From: Impatiens glandulifera
Lineage: Eukaryota; Streptophyta; Magnoliopsida; Ericales; Balsaminaceae
Assembly: GCF_907164915.1 (NCBI RefSeq)
Contig: NC_061862.1
Span: 88,522,846 to 88,586,845 of the forward strand
Direction of reading: 5' to 3'
DNA length: 64,000 nucleotides
Below the pieces are notes generated by a model, which had not been told where the DNA came from, did no database searches, and saw nothing but the letters and a program-made list of their open reading frames with translations. How positions within the stretch are numbered: the first letter of the stretch is position 1; every line of letters begins with the position of its first letter. The translations under genes and the position numbers were made by a program. Shown in pieces: positions 51,010 to 61,920 of the stretch.

Positions 51010-53050
51010 TATATATAATGATAACCTCTCATCAAACAAACTTTTAAGGCTTCAGTTCAATTATCGACCAAAATATTATTTAAATATTAGTTGTGATAGC
51101 TTTTAAAATATAAAACTAAAATACAATAGAAGGGTGTAGAAAAAATAGTGACAAGTCTGGATCAATAGAGTAATATTGACAAGAAAATAAGACAATAAAA
51201 TTAAAAAGCATCTTTAGCCTATAATGAAATAATACATGTGGTTGTAATTTATTGGTTTTTTTTTTACTATTTTACCCTTTAATAGACTATTTATTATAAT
51301 AATATAAATTTAAACTAGAGTTGATAAGAGGAAATATTTATTTATTAAAAAGTTAAGAAAAAATAAGATTTATTCAGTTTTAATATTTTTTATTAAAATC
51401 TCAAATAAAATTAAAAGTAAATCATATTTTTATTTTATTTTTTATAAATGGAAGTGTATATACATGTACCTATATATATGCATCCAAATAAATATAATTT
51501 AAAAAATATATTTATCTTATCTTCTTTAATTTACTGGAATGTTCATATTCTCTATAATGTTATTATGGAATCTGATGCAAAACATTGTGGTGGACCCTTG
51601 GGAAATTATTATTTTGTACAATATATTCAATAAATTTATAATTAAATATCCTAAAAAAATTATAGTAATAAAAGGGTCGATTAGTAATTATATGGTTGGA
51701 CTATCAAATTTCACTGTACAAAATTCAACTATACTTTTTCTCTGTAAGAACAAATAAAGTAGTTGAATTTTGAACCACTTGTTCAACAAATTTGAATAAT
51801 TGATTCAAATTATATTTTAATCCTTATAATTTTTTCATATCCTTAGTCAAAAAATTATAATTTTTACACAATATAATATTGTTTTCTAAATCAATCTAAA
51901 TAATAAAATACAATTATAATTAGATAACATGGCTGCATTTTATAAGTGAATGGGAAGATAGTCGGTACAACGTGTATGTCACATTTGAATGTAATTATTT
52001 AAAATATATATAGTTGTATTAAATGAATAATATCAGCTTAGTCCTCAAATCTGAATCTAACAAGGATATCCTCTAAGAGACTGTTTGGATTGAAATTATT
52101 TAAATTATAGTTTATTTCAGGGTAAATTATTCATTTGATCTTACTAATAGTAAATTTAAATTCTAGTGTTTTAAATGATTTTATAATGTAATTATATCAT
52201 TTTTTTCCATTAAATTAGTTCTTTCACCATAAACATTTAAGAATTATTTTTTCTATCAATATCTTGAAATATATTTGTTTCCCCCAATTTGTGACATCTT
52301 CATTTTCTTTCAAATTTTTATTTTTTAATTTAGAGAAAGACTCTTATTATGGCCCCACTTAAGAAAATTGAAAATAACTAACTAACTAATAAATTAATTT
52401 ATTTAATTTACTAATTTTATTGTTAAATATTATATATCTCTAATATATATTAAAAAAACTTTAAAAAATAAAAAGTTGCATAGTCTTGTCAAAACATTTA
52501 GTCAATCTATTTTTGCTAAAATAAATTATGAAAATGACTCAAAATTTGTATATAGATAATTTTAAAATCTAAAACAAAAATTTTAAATAGAAAATGGTTT
52601 TAAAAGCAAAAAGTTAACCAACCACGGTTGAAAACTTATCACAAATTTCCAGTCGTACTGAATGAAAATCATCACAAATCCTAAACTTGTCCAGAAATTC
52701 ATCGCAAATGCTTAACTATGAATTGAAATGAGTGGATCCAGAGGAAGCAGATTTGTTTTCTGAAACAGTTACGCATTTTCAGTTCTAATGAGATAAGAGA
52801 GTTGGAAATTAATCTGTATCGTTAAGATCTGTTTCAAAATTTGTAAGATAAGCGAAGTAAAGGAGATAGAACGAACCTGAATCTTCTGGATCTTTTCTTT
52901 TGCAAGACCTCTTTTGACCAGATCTGCGATTCCACGGAAGCGACGACGGCGATTTTTGACGATTGTTACGGCAGATCTCCATCTATTCAAAGCTTCTTCA
53001 GACGGATTCTTCGAAGGAATGTCGAAATCCTTTAGCAGTAGCTTCTCCAT
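46238..53050 (-). CDS. Autoinhibited Ca2+-ATPase, ACA4/ACA11-like (P-type IIB)
   Basis: This pump drives Ca2+ out of the cytosol using ATP; ACA4/ACA11 relatives sit on vacuole membranes. Seven coding exons on the minus strand join in frame: 53050-52877, 49587-49533, 49455-47528, 47451-47293, 47199-47028, 46945-46647 and 46534-46238 (3084 nt, about 1027 aa, the family's usual size), all with GT-AG introns. The N-terminus ([29 protein letters not shown], residues about 14-45) is the basic calmodulin-binding autoinhibitory region; its NPSEEA-RWRS wording favours ACA4/11. Key motifs: SLSGESEPV in the actuator domain, [10 protein letters not shown] in TM4, DKTGTLT with the phosphorylated Asp near residue 451, KGASE in the nucleotide-binding domain, TGDNINTA, and TGDGTNDAP near 747-755. 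C-terminal TM segments lie in exons 5-7. No stops or frame breaks seen. I used the ATG at 53050; another in-frame ATG lies four codons upstream. Confidence 0.95.
49588..52876 (-). other. Intron 1 of the calcium pump gene (about 3.3 kb)
   Basis: Bounded by GT after CATTCAG-type exon end at 52877 and AG before exon 2 at 49587. It is much longer than the other introns and holds an (ATT)n run near 50130-50160, a T-run of about 33 at 50348-50380 and an A-run of about 48 at 50958-51005. No coding sequence recognised inside; probable MITE or SINE debris could not be delimited. Confidence 0.75.
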
Positions 53051-53190
53051 CTTGAAGAACAAGTCTAATTAAGTCTATATGTACATAGAAATTCGTCAAG
53101 CGATTGGATAGAATAGAACGCCGGGGGAGAGAGAGAGAGAAAAAGATAGAACGCGACTCTTCGGAAGATTAGATATCCAAACCCCAGTTC

Positions 53191-53197
53191 TTTATAG
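53191..53197 (-). promoter_or_regulatory. Putative TATA box of the calcium pump gene
   Basis: Minus strand CTATAAA, about 140 bases upstream of the start codon. A GA-rich stretch (CT-rich on the coding strand, 53126-53142) lies between, as is common in plant 5' leaders. Confidence 0.45.
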
Positions 53198-53259
53198 GTG
53201 GATAGCGAGTGAGACTCATTTATTTATTTAGTTCTTTTTTATTTCTTTTTAATAAACTT

Positions 53260-53660
53260 TTCAAAATATCTCTTTATTGATTTTTTTTTTTCATTCTTTT
53301 ATGATAAATATAATTAATTTTTTACATGTCATGTCTAGTAAAATTAAAAACTTTTAGTATAATAACATTACCACTAACAAAATTCATAGAGAATTCAAAC
53401 TAGATGGAAGCGAATCAATGAGACAACCAGATATTCCTTGTTTGTTTTGGATCAAGTCTTTGATTAGCTTCGGACTCGATTTTGGTTGGATTGGATCTGA
53501 TTTTTTTTTAATTTACTTAAAATTATATTTTTATAATATTTTATTATGTTTGAAATATTTTTAATTATGTATATATTAACAAATTTAATAACGTTCGTTC
53601 CTTTAACTATAGTTTCACTTCAACTCTAAACGTTTCTAAACAAGGTCAAGTCTTTGTTAT
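53260..53660. other. Intergenic sequence upstream of the calcium pump gene
   Basis: No gene recognised; AT-rich promoter-distal DNA. Confidence 0.35.
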
Positions 53661-53664
53661 TAGA

Positions 53665-54125
53665 ATGTTTGCGAGTCATGTGTTTAACCTCTTGTGGTCA
53701 CATTTGAATCATCTTTTCTAGTTTAATGACAATCAGAAGTGTATATAACTATATCTCCATCCTCTTTTAGATGTTTTAGGTTCGAGTCCGTCAAACGATA
53801 AATTTTAATAAGTTTGTTAAATTGTTAAGTGTGTTTGCGAGCGTAGCCACATTTTTTTTATCCCCCTCTTCTAAACTGACGGCAACAAGATGTGGATATC
53901 CATAGTCTCTTTGAGTGATCCTGGGTTCGAGTCCGTCGGGCGACAAGTTCTGCGTTTGGTTAAGTGTGTTTGTGGACTATATGTTTAACTCTTTGTGATC
54001 ACATTTTATCAGGTGGATATCTTCATCCTCCTTGAGAGATCTTGAGTTTGAGCCTATGTGACAAATTTTGCGTCTAGTTAAGTATGTTTGTTGACTATAT
54101 GTTTAACTTCTTTTTTTTTATCACA
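53665..54125 (+). repeat. Cluster of tandem SINE-like copies
   Basis: At least three partial copies share the order B box (GGTTCGAGTCCGTC), CAAATTTTGCGT-like, GTTAAGTGTGTTTG, ACTATATGTTTAAC, TTGTGATCACATTT. B boxes lie near 53782, 53930 and, degenerate, 54048. The second copy is the fullest and starts ACGGCAACAAGATGTGGATA. The family also occurs at 28199-28376. Confidence 0.65.
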
Positions 54126-54823
54126 TTTTTTTTATTAGTTACACCCTACAAGATTGTGAAGTCAAACAACAAACACTCCGAAAACATCTATGTCGGCTTT
54201 GATAATTAAGACTTGATATCAACTGCAATTATTTTACTATTTCAATTTTTTATGAGATTTTTTTTAATACTCAGAGATATTTTTAGTAGAATGTACTTTT
54301 ATTTTTGTAATTTAATCTATTGAACAATAATAATAATTCCAATATTGCAATCTATGTGGCTAAATTTATTCTTTCTTTTATTGTTTAATTATTTACGTAC
54401 TCTTTTCATTATAAATTTGGAGTCACGAACTAGATAGCCTTAATCATATAGTTTTTGCTCTTAACATAACATGATGCAATGAGTTTTTCTTAAGGTTTAA
54501 CTAATTTTAATAATAAAAAGATACCAAAGTGGAAGCATCATATATTTATTGCAAGTTTATTGTTTTCTTTGAAGCGGATTGGTTCAGCTTCATATATTTA
54601 CATCCACTTATTTCATAATATTCATTTTATATGTCAAAGCCTGTGATATAAATTAAACTTGATGGAAGGTTTTGGCATTTTAAATAGGAAATCTGCTCCC
54701 ACAATTTATTTAGAAAAATTAGTGAGAGTCATGATTTAAGAACACATGATCAATTAAAATTATTGACTTATTTCTGAAATAAGGAAGGAAATTAAAAAAA
54801 AAAATTAGCATGATACCTCACAG
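54126..54823. other. Intergenic sequence
   Basis: No gene or clear repeat recognised. Confidence 0.35.
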
Positions 54824-54922
54824 TTATGACCCAGTTTAAACTCAAAGTGTTTTCAGATTAAATCAAATCCGTGATATTTTGTTTTTTAAGCTGACTCTTA
54901 CCACTGGACTATCTTGGTGGGG
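54824..54922 (-). repeat. tRNA-derived SINE-like copy
   Basis: Read on the minus strand: CCCCACCAAGATAGTCCAGT, GGTAAGAG, then a degenerate B box (GATTTGATTTAATC) and CACTTTGAGTTTAAAC. It matches the copy at 38811-38896. Confidence 0.6.
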
Positions 54923-55690
54923 CTAAATATAATTTTAAATATTCTTTCAATTAAGAATGTTCGGTTTAACTCAATCCAACAAATATTATCTCACCTTCTC
55001 TCATCTATTATGTCACTCAATTTATTAAATATTCTTTATTTTAAAATTTTATTTTATTATTATATATTAATAAATTGAAAAACGTTTTATCAAAAAAAAA
55101 AAAAATTAACTCTTTAAATCATCACCTTCTTATTCGCTTACTCTCCTTTTTAACTTGTGATTTATTCTTGCATGACTCCCTTCTTCTCCAACTCCTTTCA
55201 AATTTGATGAACATAAAATTGGTGTTTCTCATACTTTCAGTTATTCGAGAAGGGGAAATTTAACGAGGTTGTTCACAAGTAAGTTTGATCTTATTTCTCT
55301 GCATCTATTGGATTCATTTCACATGATTTTTGAGACATGATGTAGCTTGTTTGATAGAGGTTTCAGAAGCAATTGTTTCTGGTCTCTTTTAATATAGACA
55401 TGAGAATAAAATCAACGAATTAGTATCACGAGTTGTGTTGTTTGTAAACCTTTTTTTTTGTGAAATTTAAACTCAAATTAAACAACAGCAAAACCAGCCA
55501 TTTGAAGTTACTTTGGCTACTTCTTAGATTTTAATTTTTAATATATCAATATCAAAACGCATACAACAGCAATACCAATCAATTATTCTAATTGTTGTCT
55601 CTCCTAGTAAGATGCTACCCAAATGTTTTCTATTTGAATTTGGTTTCTTGGTGACCAGGCTTGAAAAAGATTATGAATTTTTCTTCAAGT
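54923..55690. other. Intergenic sequence
   Basis: No gene or clear repeat recognised. Confidence 0.35.
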
Positions 55691-55696
55691 TGAAAT

Positions 55697-56333
55697 ATTT
55701 TTTTGGAAAAACGACTTAACGTTATTTAATTAAAATTCCCAAAAACGGAAAAAAAAAACCACGAGTTTAAGAGATCATTCTAGACAGGCCTAGAATGATT
55801 TTGAAATCGTAACATTCTGAATAAAAGCTAAAAAGCTAAAAACGTAAATGAATTATCTGTTTACAATGCTTTCAATTATAGTGAGTTTAAAAAACGGTAA
55901 TTTCCAGTTCCTACAGATATTCCAGTTCTGCTCCGTGCTTGGAATTCTTCTCCACGTTCCCGCGAGGGCGCTGCAATCCGATACAATATCTTTTCATAAC
56001 TCGTCAATGCTCCTGCGGGTTCTGTCATATACTCTTGCATTCCGTTCTTGCCAAATGTTATACACCACTGCTCCAAAGTCGCACTTGAACACGCTTGTTG
56101 CAAATCTATTTCCCTTGTTTTTGAGTAATGTTGTTTTTTTGATTTCATTCCATTCGCTCGGGAAACTGATCAGCTCTAGCCTTTTATAGAATCTGTCTCA
56201 AAACTCCGAAGCAATACAGCAGCTCCCGAATAGGTGATCTATGGTTTCTTCATTTCCTATGCATAGAAGACAACTCGCGTCCGGGATCGGCTTTATCGAT
56301 AGAGACGGGGGTCTGGCTAAGGACGAAGGCTTA
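55697..56333 (-). pseudogene. LINE ORF2 C-terminus (zf-RVT region) and 3' end
   Basis: On the minus strand the sequence reads PDASCLLCIGNEETIDHLF then GSCCIASEF, followed by SFPSEWNEIKKTT, then VVYNIWQERNARVYD and RRSIDEL. This is the zinc-finger-like domain (C-x2-C ... H-L-F ... C) and following W-ERN-R segment found at the end of plant LINE ORF2 proteins. Stops interrupt it (after SEF and after DEL). The non-coding 3' end down to 55697 matches the first 109 bases of the window. No reverse transcriptase or endonuclease motif is present next to it. Confidence 0.8.
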
Positions 56334-58028
56334 TGAAAAACGGTTTGAAAGAAATCCTATTAAGGATTTAATTCGCTTTCTATTCTACGTAAACTTGTGT
56401 AAACACTTGAAACAGATTCAATGCGGAATTGTTTACTTGAGTTTGAAGCACGAAATGAAATATGAAAAGATGACAGAAAATGAAGAACACAGCAGTTTGT
56501 TTATGGATGTTCGGAGAAACTTTCCTACGTCACCCCTTCTTCCAACCAACGGAAGGATTCACTATATGATAAGAATCAAATACAGTTTACACACACTTAG
56601 CTCACTATTGAACATAACACTTTCTGTTCAATTACAAGAAGATGAAGAATATCACTCAACTAATGGTGTTTTTGATTCTAGCTCTCTCTCTCGATTCACA
56701 CACAGTACAATCAGAAAGAAGCTTCAAGAAAGTAAGTTCAGTAAACAAGATGATTGAGTAGTCTCTTTCTACAAAATCAGAATGCTTGTTCGTTCGGAAA
56801 TTAGCTAGGTCGCTCGTAAAATAAGGTCAGGTGCTTCGTCCGTTGCTCTAAGGATTGGTTAAATACTGATCAGGAGCTAACGGTCGAATCTTCAAGAATG
56901 ATACGTGGCGCTCTTCCATTGGAAAGCCTCCATTGTACACAACAGACTCTGAGCACAAGGATCTTGGCCGTACCGAACTGGTAGTGCGCCGAATAATCTA
57001 TCAGGGATGTACCTGCAAAACGGGTAATGTGAGGAAAATTCTCTTACGTGGCATTCCTTGATTGGATGCATATATCTGTTGTACTAATCTTCACAAGAAA
57101 ATGGAGCAGAAGTAGGGTACAACTATAGCACGTGGGTAGGAGAAATTCTAGATTCAAGCGTACTACTTGAACAGAGCATTAGACGTATTTTAGTTAGACG
57201 GATCAGTCTAATGAAATAAGTCAACTCCTTCTGATGAAAAACGTCTATTAGACTGCCTGGTCTAATGTACTTAGACTTGCGTCTAATATCCATAACCATT
57301 AGACGGGTACGTCTAACTCCACTGAGTTAGACTACCATGTCTAATTCTGGTTCTACCTCAAACTAATCTGAAGGAGTTAGACTCACGTCTAACTTTCAAT
57401 TAATTAGACAACCCGTCTAATTATAATAACCATTAGACCGGTACGTCTAACTCCACTGAGTTAGACTACCACGTCTAATTCCGCGTATTCATTAGACTAC
57501 CCGTCTAATTCTTTACACGTCTATTAGACTTACACGTCTAACTCCGATGAGTTAGACTGTACGTCTAATTCCATTAGACTCACGTCTAATTCCGTGTATT
57601 CATTAGACTACCCGTCTAATTCTTTACACGTCTATTAGACTTACACGTCTAACTCCGATGAGTTAGACTGCACATCTAATTCCATTAGACTCGCGTCTAA
57701 TTCCGTGTATTCATTAGACTACCCGTCTAATTCTTTACACGTCTATTAGACTTATACGTCTAACTCCGATGAGTTAGACTATACGTCTAATTCTATTAGA
57801 CTCTCGTCTAATTCATGCGACTATTAGACTGCCCCGTCTAACTCCGTTGAGTTAGACTGAGCGTCTAATTTCATTAGACTTGCGTCTAACTTAATGCGAA
57901 TGGAGATCAAAATTGGTCTAATGAACCTCATTAGATCCAAGTCTAAAGACATGTTGTCTTAATACACCTGTATCAAAACTCATAAATTATTTCATCATCA
58001 AAATATCAGTAGATAAATTATTTCAACA
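56334..58028 (-). mobile_element. Solo LTR of an unidentified LTR retrotransposon
   Basis: On the minus strand the block begins TGTTGAAATAATTTATC at 58028 and ends CCGTTTTTCA at 56334, so it is bounded TG...CA. The flanks carry the 4-bp direct repeat ctta (56330-56333 and 58029-58032). The start followed by TTTTGATGATGAAATAATTT is a common style of long plant copia LTR. About 1.7 kb, no coding content, and no second LTR or internal region in the window, hence solo LTR. It splits the LINE. It holds the palindrome array at 57190-57900. Confidence 0.6.
57190..57900. repeat. Array of palindromic TTAGAC/GTCTAA units, partly in a 111-bp tandem
   Basis: Over 20 copies of TTAGAC followed 3-7 bases later by GTCTAA are packed in about 700 bp. 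Alternate gaps are also palindromic (GTCTAACTC facing GAGTTAGAC). A higher-order unit repeats exactly every 111 bp: CTTTACACGTCTATTAGAC starts at 57511, 57622 and 57733. A single strand could fold into a chain of hairpins. Confidence 0.9.
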
Positions 58029-59669
58029 CTTAGTCAAAATAATTTGACCCAACACATTTGAAGAGATATGACCAATGCCATGAGTAGTTTTAGTGTGTCC
58101 AGGACCGGCGTGTTCAGGATCAATGACTTGAATACTCATGTTATCCACCCTTGTTAGACCCAACTTTTTTGCAACCAAATTATCTTTTTCAGACCCATCC
58201 AAGCAAAAACCGTTGGCTAACCCCATATTAGACCCGACCAAGCGAAAACCGTTGGCTAACCCCTCATCAGACCCGGCCAAGCAAAAACCGTTGGCTAATT
58301 CTTCCAGTTTCATACATTCTTCACCTCTTATACCCTGACTTATATTCTGACCCAACTTATTTGTAGCTTCCATGAGATCCATACCCAGACCCAGATTGTC
58401 ATTCATGTTGTCATCAATCAACGAATCAATATAATTTCCAGCCAAGCTTTCATCATTGGCTATACCAATCAAGTTCAGTTCATCATCCTTTAGATCTGTA
58501 TTATTAGGCTTTTCTAATTTAGCTGAATTTATTTCCATGAATAGCTCTAACTCAGATCCAATTTCTTTAGTGTTTCCAGATTCTGTTAGACTATGTCCTT
58601 TAACAGTTTCAGCTAGATGTGCAGGCTGTTTAGAAGATCCTGCAATTTTAGCCTCAGTTTCAGAATCATAGGCGCATTTAGTGTCTTCTGTCCAACCTTT
58701 TTCAAACATAGTACATAGTCTGGATATCTGACTTTCCATTTGATCCTTAGCAGGACAGGTAGACTTAGCATTCTGATCATTAATGGAACCCGAGACTTTT
58801 AGATTTTCAAGATTTCTCATTACAGAATAAGACTCTGAAATTATATCCTTCTTTGGACCTAATGGACTCTGAGCAGCTAATATCTCCAACCCTGTAGAGG
58901 CAATTTCAAAATGATCTATTTTTCCTAGTTTAACATCCTCTCTAGCAAGACCGGTAAAATTTGTTTTCTGATCTTTCTCTGCACCTGAATTACCCAAACT
59001 GTTATGTTTTCCTGCTTCTGAAATTGACCCCGACCTTGTAATATTCTTTGAACCTATTAATTCTCGATCAACAGTCTTATTCAGCTCTGTCATACTTACC
59101 TCAATAGGAACACCAGTACCAACTTCAGTAGGATCATTCAAAACAGACATAAATCTCAGCATAATGTTTTCACCCGATTCAGAAACAGACCCCAATTTTG
59201 AGCTTTCAATAGGACCCAATAAACCTGTACATTTAATGTCATTTTCCTGCATTACCTTAGAGCCTTTTTGACAGATTATCTCCAACATTGGGACCGAATT
59301 TTCAGCACAAGCGACCCGATTGTTATCAGTTTCAACAAGACAAGATTTCAAATCCAATTTCCCAACAGAATGACCGGTTAGGTCTAGGGTACCAACTAGC
59401 GACTCTAACGGTCCATTCTGTGCAGCAAGTCCAGTAACAACAGAATTTTCTGGAATTAAAATCCTATCATTTCTATATGCAGTACTGTCTTTTCCTATCA
59501 ATTCAATCCTATCATTTCTATTATGAACATGCATATTGTTACAGTATGAATCCCCAATAGAACTATTCTCATGTAATTCATCAACATGTGAAAAAGAACT
59601 CATACCCGATGATGTATTTGGCATAGAATCAATAGGCGCATCTTCTCCGTTGTTTAAGACTTCATCCAT
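58023..59669 (-). CDS. 548-aa open frame, probable LINE-derived protein of unknown function
   Basis: The longest uninterrupted frame outside the calcium pump starts at ATG 59669 and stops at 58023, where its TGA lies in the first bases of the solo LTR. The protein is polar, rich in S, N, E, D and G, with no transmembrane or catalytic motif that I recognise, and looks mostly disordered. A 13-residue repeat (LANGFCLAGSDEG and two variants) lies near the C-terminus, a 39-bp DNA period at 58211, 58250 and 58289. Upstream, the frame continues past a single TGA with RPDDPKKVLKGSSTSSKAR, so this ATG may not be the original start. If the solo LTR and one copy of the ctta repeat are removed, the frame runs on into the LINE zinc-finger region (ILTK then PSSLARPP ... 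PDASCLLC). I infer an ORF1-like tail of a deleted LINE; it could instead be a captured host fragment. Confidence 0.5.
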   Translation of the reverse strand: MDEVLNNGEDAPIDSMPNTSSGMSSFSHVDELHENSSIGDSYCNNMHVHNRNDRIELIGKDSTAYRNDRILIPENSVVTGLAAQNGPLESLVGTLDLTGHSVGKLDLKSCLVETDNNRVACAENSVPMLEIICQKGSKVMQENDIKCTGLLGPIESSKLGSVSESGENIMLRFMSVLNDPTEVGTGVPIEVSMTELNKTVDRELIGSKNITRSGSISEAGKHNSLGNSGAEKDQKTNFTGLAREDVKLGKIDHFEIASTGLEILAAQSPLGPKKDIISESYSVMRNLENLKVSGSINDQNAKSTCPAKDQMESQISRLCTMFEKGWTEDTKCAYDSETEAKIAGSSKQPAHLAETVKGHSLTESGNTKEIGSELELFMEINSAKLEKPNNTDLKDDELNLIGIANDESLAGNYIDSLIDDNMNDNLGLGMDLMEATNKLGQNISQGIRGEECMKLEELANGFCLAGSDEGLANGFRLVGSNMGLANGFCLDGSEKDNLVAKKLGLTRVDNMSIQVIDPEHAGPGHTKTTHGIGHISSNVLGQIILTKC

Positions 59670-60640
59670 GATTTCTGGCTTCTGCTTCCTGGGATTGTTA
59701 AGAGACCTGCGAGTTCATCTATCAGACCTAGCCTTGCTGCTTGTCGACGACCCCTTCAGCACCTTCTTAGGATCATCAGGGCGGACTTGAAGGACGCCCC
59801 TTGTCCGAGTAACTACACTGGACGGGCGCGTAACAGTCATTGGAAAGATCAAGCGCAAACTGCCTAATCTTCAAAGGAGCCATAGATGTTGGAATTCTGC
59901 AGCAAAGGGTGGGCGCAAACAGCACGATTGGAAACCAATCGCACCGGAACAGGGGCTTGAAAATAATTGCTCAAACAAAAAAGGGTTTAAGCAATTTTGG
60001 AATGGTCTGTAGCTACGAAAGCTTCCTCCAAATCGAACATTTGATTCAAACGGCGATAAAAAGTTTAATGGAGACCTACCCGCACCTCGCGGTGTGGTTT
60101 GATGTCCCGACCGAGGTCCGAGCTAACCTGTAAACGAAAAGTGAGAAGAGGAGAGCGACCGACGCCGATTCGACGTCAAATCTCTGCAGAAGGGGGTTTG
60201 ACGAAATGCTCTGGTCAACGGTAAAAGAAGATCACCGCGACCGTTCCTTGCACAACAAAGCACGTTCCAAAGGGCGCACGACAACCGATCGAAGGTGCTG
60301 GAGGATGGTGGCCGACTTCCGATGTAGAAGCGCGGTCGCGGCGAGAATCCGTGTCGTTTGTGTTGTTCGTGTCAATCGTGCCGATCGTGCCGAATGTGCC
60401 GATCGTGTCGATTGTGCCGATCGTGCCGAAAACGACCTAAATATTCGATTTAGAAAATATAATCGTGATTTCTCCCAATTCCTCCGTTCAAATTGAAATT
60501 CCTTCGATCAGATTGTATGGGGGAAAGAGACGCACCTAGTGGAGAAATTTGAGATCATTCCGACGTCAAAAGCTCCGGCGGCGTTGATGTGCCCGTCGTG
60601 CCCGATGTGAGAAAAAAAATCTCCAGAGAAAAATTCTCTC
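59670..60640 (-). pseudogene. 5' part of the LINE-like element (decayed)
   Basis: GC-richer sequence upstream of the 548-aa frame. Minus-strand frames show LRLIFPMTVTRPSSVVTRT then RGVLQVRPDDPKKVLKG leading into it, and further upstream FDLEEAFVATDHSKIA and YFQAPVPVRLVSNRAVCA with stops between. I do not recognise a nucleic-acid-binding domain. The element's 5' limit is uncertain; GC content falls sharply after about 60640. Confidence 0.4.
60366..60432. repeat. 9-bp minisatellite (CGTGCCGAT)n
   Basis: About seven imperfect copies of GTGCCGATC in a row, inside the 5' part of the LINE-like element. Confidence 0.85.
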
Positions 60641-61069
60641 TCTTAAGTGCGTGGGGAAGGGGAAGGGGATGAAGTTGAAAAGTATCTCTATCCAGGGGAC
60701 CCAAGATTTAAAATATACCCTAGCTAAAATATTTTTTATATAAATCAATATAACACAATATTTTTTTATTATTAAAAATAGTAATAAAATATTAAAAAAT
60801 AAGAATTGTTTAAGCACAACAAAACATAACATCAGAAAAATAAAAATACTAAAAAGAAAAAAAAAATAAAGATCTTAAGCTAAAGATAAAAAAAAACGTG
60901 TATGAAGGTCTTTAAGAAGGTCGATAATCTTCTCAACCGACTCCACAATAATATACATTTACTATGAAAGTCTCACCAAGAGTTTGAGAGTAATAATTAA
61001 TAAGCATATCTCTAAAAAGTGTATGTATACATTTATTATTCAAGTTGGTTTTAAAAAAAGAAAAAGTAT

Positions 61070-61760
61070 TATTTTTCTCTTCCTCTCTGAATTTGAAATT
61101 AAAAGTGGTTAAATTTTAAAATTCTCAACTTATATATATTAGATACTAAAAAAAATTACCATCGAAACATGAATAATATAAAAACGTTCACATATACACA
61201 AATGACTATAAAATTAAAATTATTTAAACATGTTAGAGAATGAATTTCAATCTAAATTGTCAGAATACGTTATCCGATTTAGCCTTACAAATTATTGAGA
61301 AAGAAACAAATTTTAATCATTCAAACTAGTACAAACTATTATTGTTATGCATATATTTTTTTAATTAAACATAATAAATTATATATAGTTTAATGGTAGA
61401 TACCGAGTTTAATTAGGAATGAATAAATTATGAGTTTTTTAATTATGAATTAATAAATTATATATCATGGAGAAAGAAAAAAAATCAATCTTTCAAACTA
61501 GTAAGACATTTTTTTAATTAAGAAGAATAAATTATATATAACTTAAATGTAGGTAGGTGAGTTTAATTATGAAGAAATAAGTTATGAATTTTTTAATTAG
61601 AAATTGATAAATTATATATTATTGAGTTGGATTATTTATTTATGAATTAATAAATTAGGATATTATTTAATTATAAATAAAAATATTATATAGTTTAATA
61701 TATTAGAAGCTGTTAATTTATTATATTATATACTAGTATGGTTAGTGGAGCCTCCGGGTT
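61070..61760. repeat. Dispersed repeat shared with 37735-38800
   Basis: The words CTTATATATATTAGATACTA, CGAAACATGAA, TAGAGAATGAATTTCA and repeated AATTATGAATTAATAAATTATATA-like units match the element at 37735-38800 in the same order. It abuts the 3' side of the hAT transposase relic. A GC-richer block at 61745-61800 (GGAGCCTCCGGG, GTCGTACCTGTGTTCG) may be an element end. Confidence 0.45.
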
Positions 61761-61920
61761 AATTAACCAGAGTCGTACCTGTGTTCGATAAGGCCTGAGA
61801 CAAAAAATAAAAAAATGAGCCATTTTGTTGTCTTAAAGTTTATTAAGTAAGTATAAATAAATAAACATAAACAATATACCAAGTCAATAAAAAGACAAAA
61901 GTTAACAATATTTGAAATAA

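Noticed and set aside
56395..56757. 120-aa plus-strand frame
   Set aside because: Lies inside the solo LTR, no recognisable domain, composition like random sequence.
57190..57900. CRISPR-like array
   Set aside because: Repeats are short palindromes with variable 3-7-base gaps in a plant LTR; no spacer-sized unique intervals.
60206..60496. 96-aa plus-strand frame with ADR-type repeats
   Set aside because: Produced by the 9-bp minisatellite; no support as a gene.
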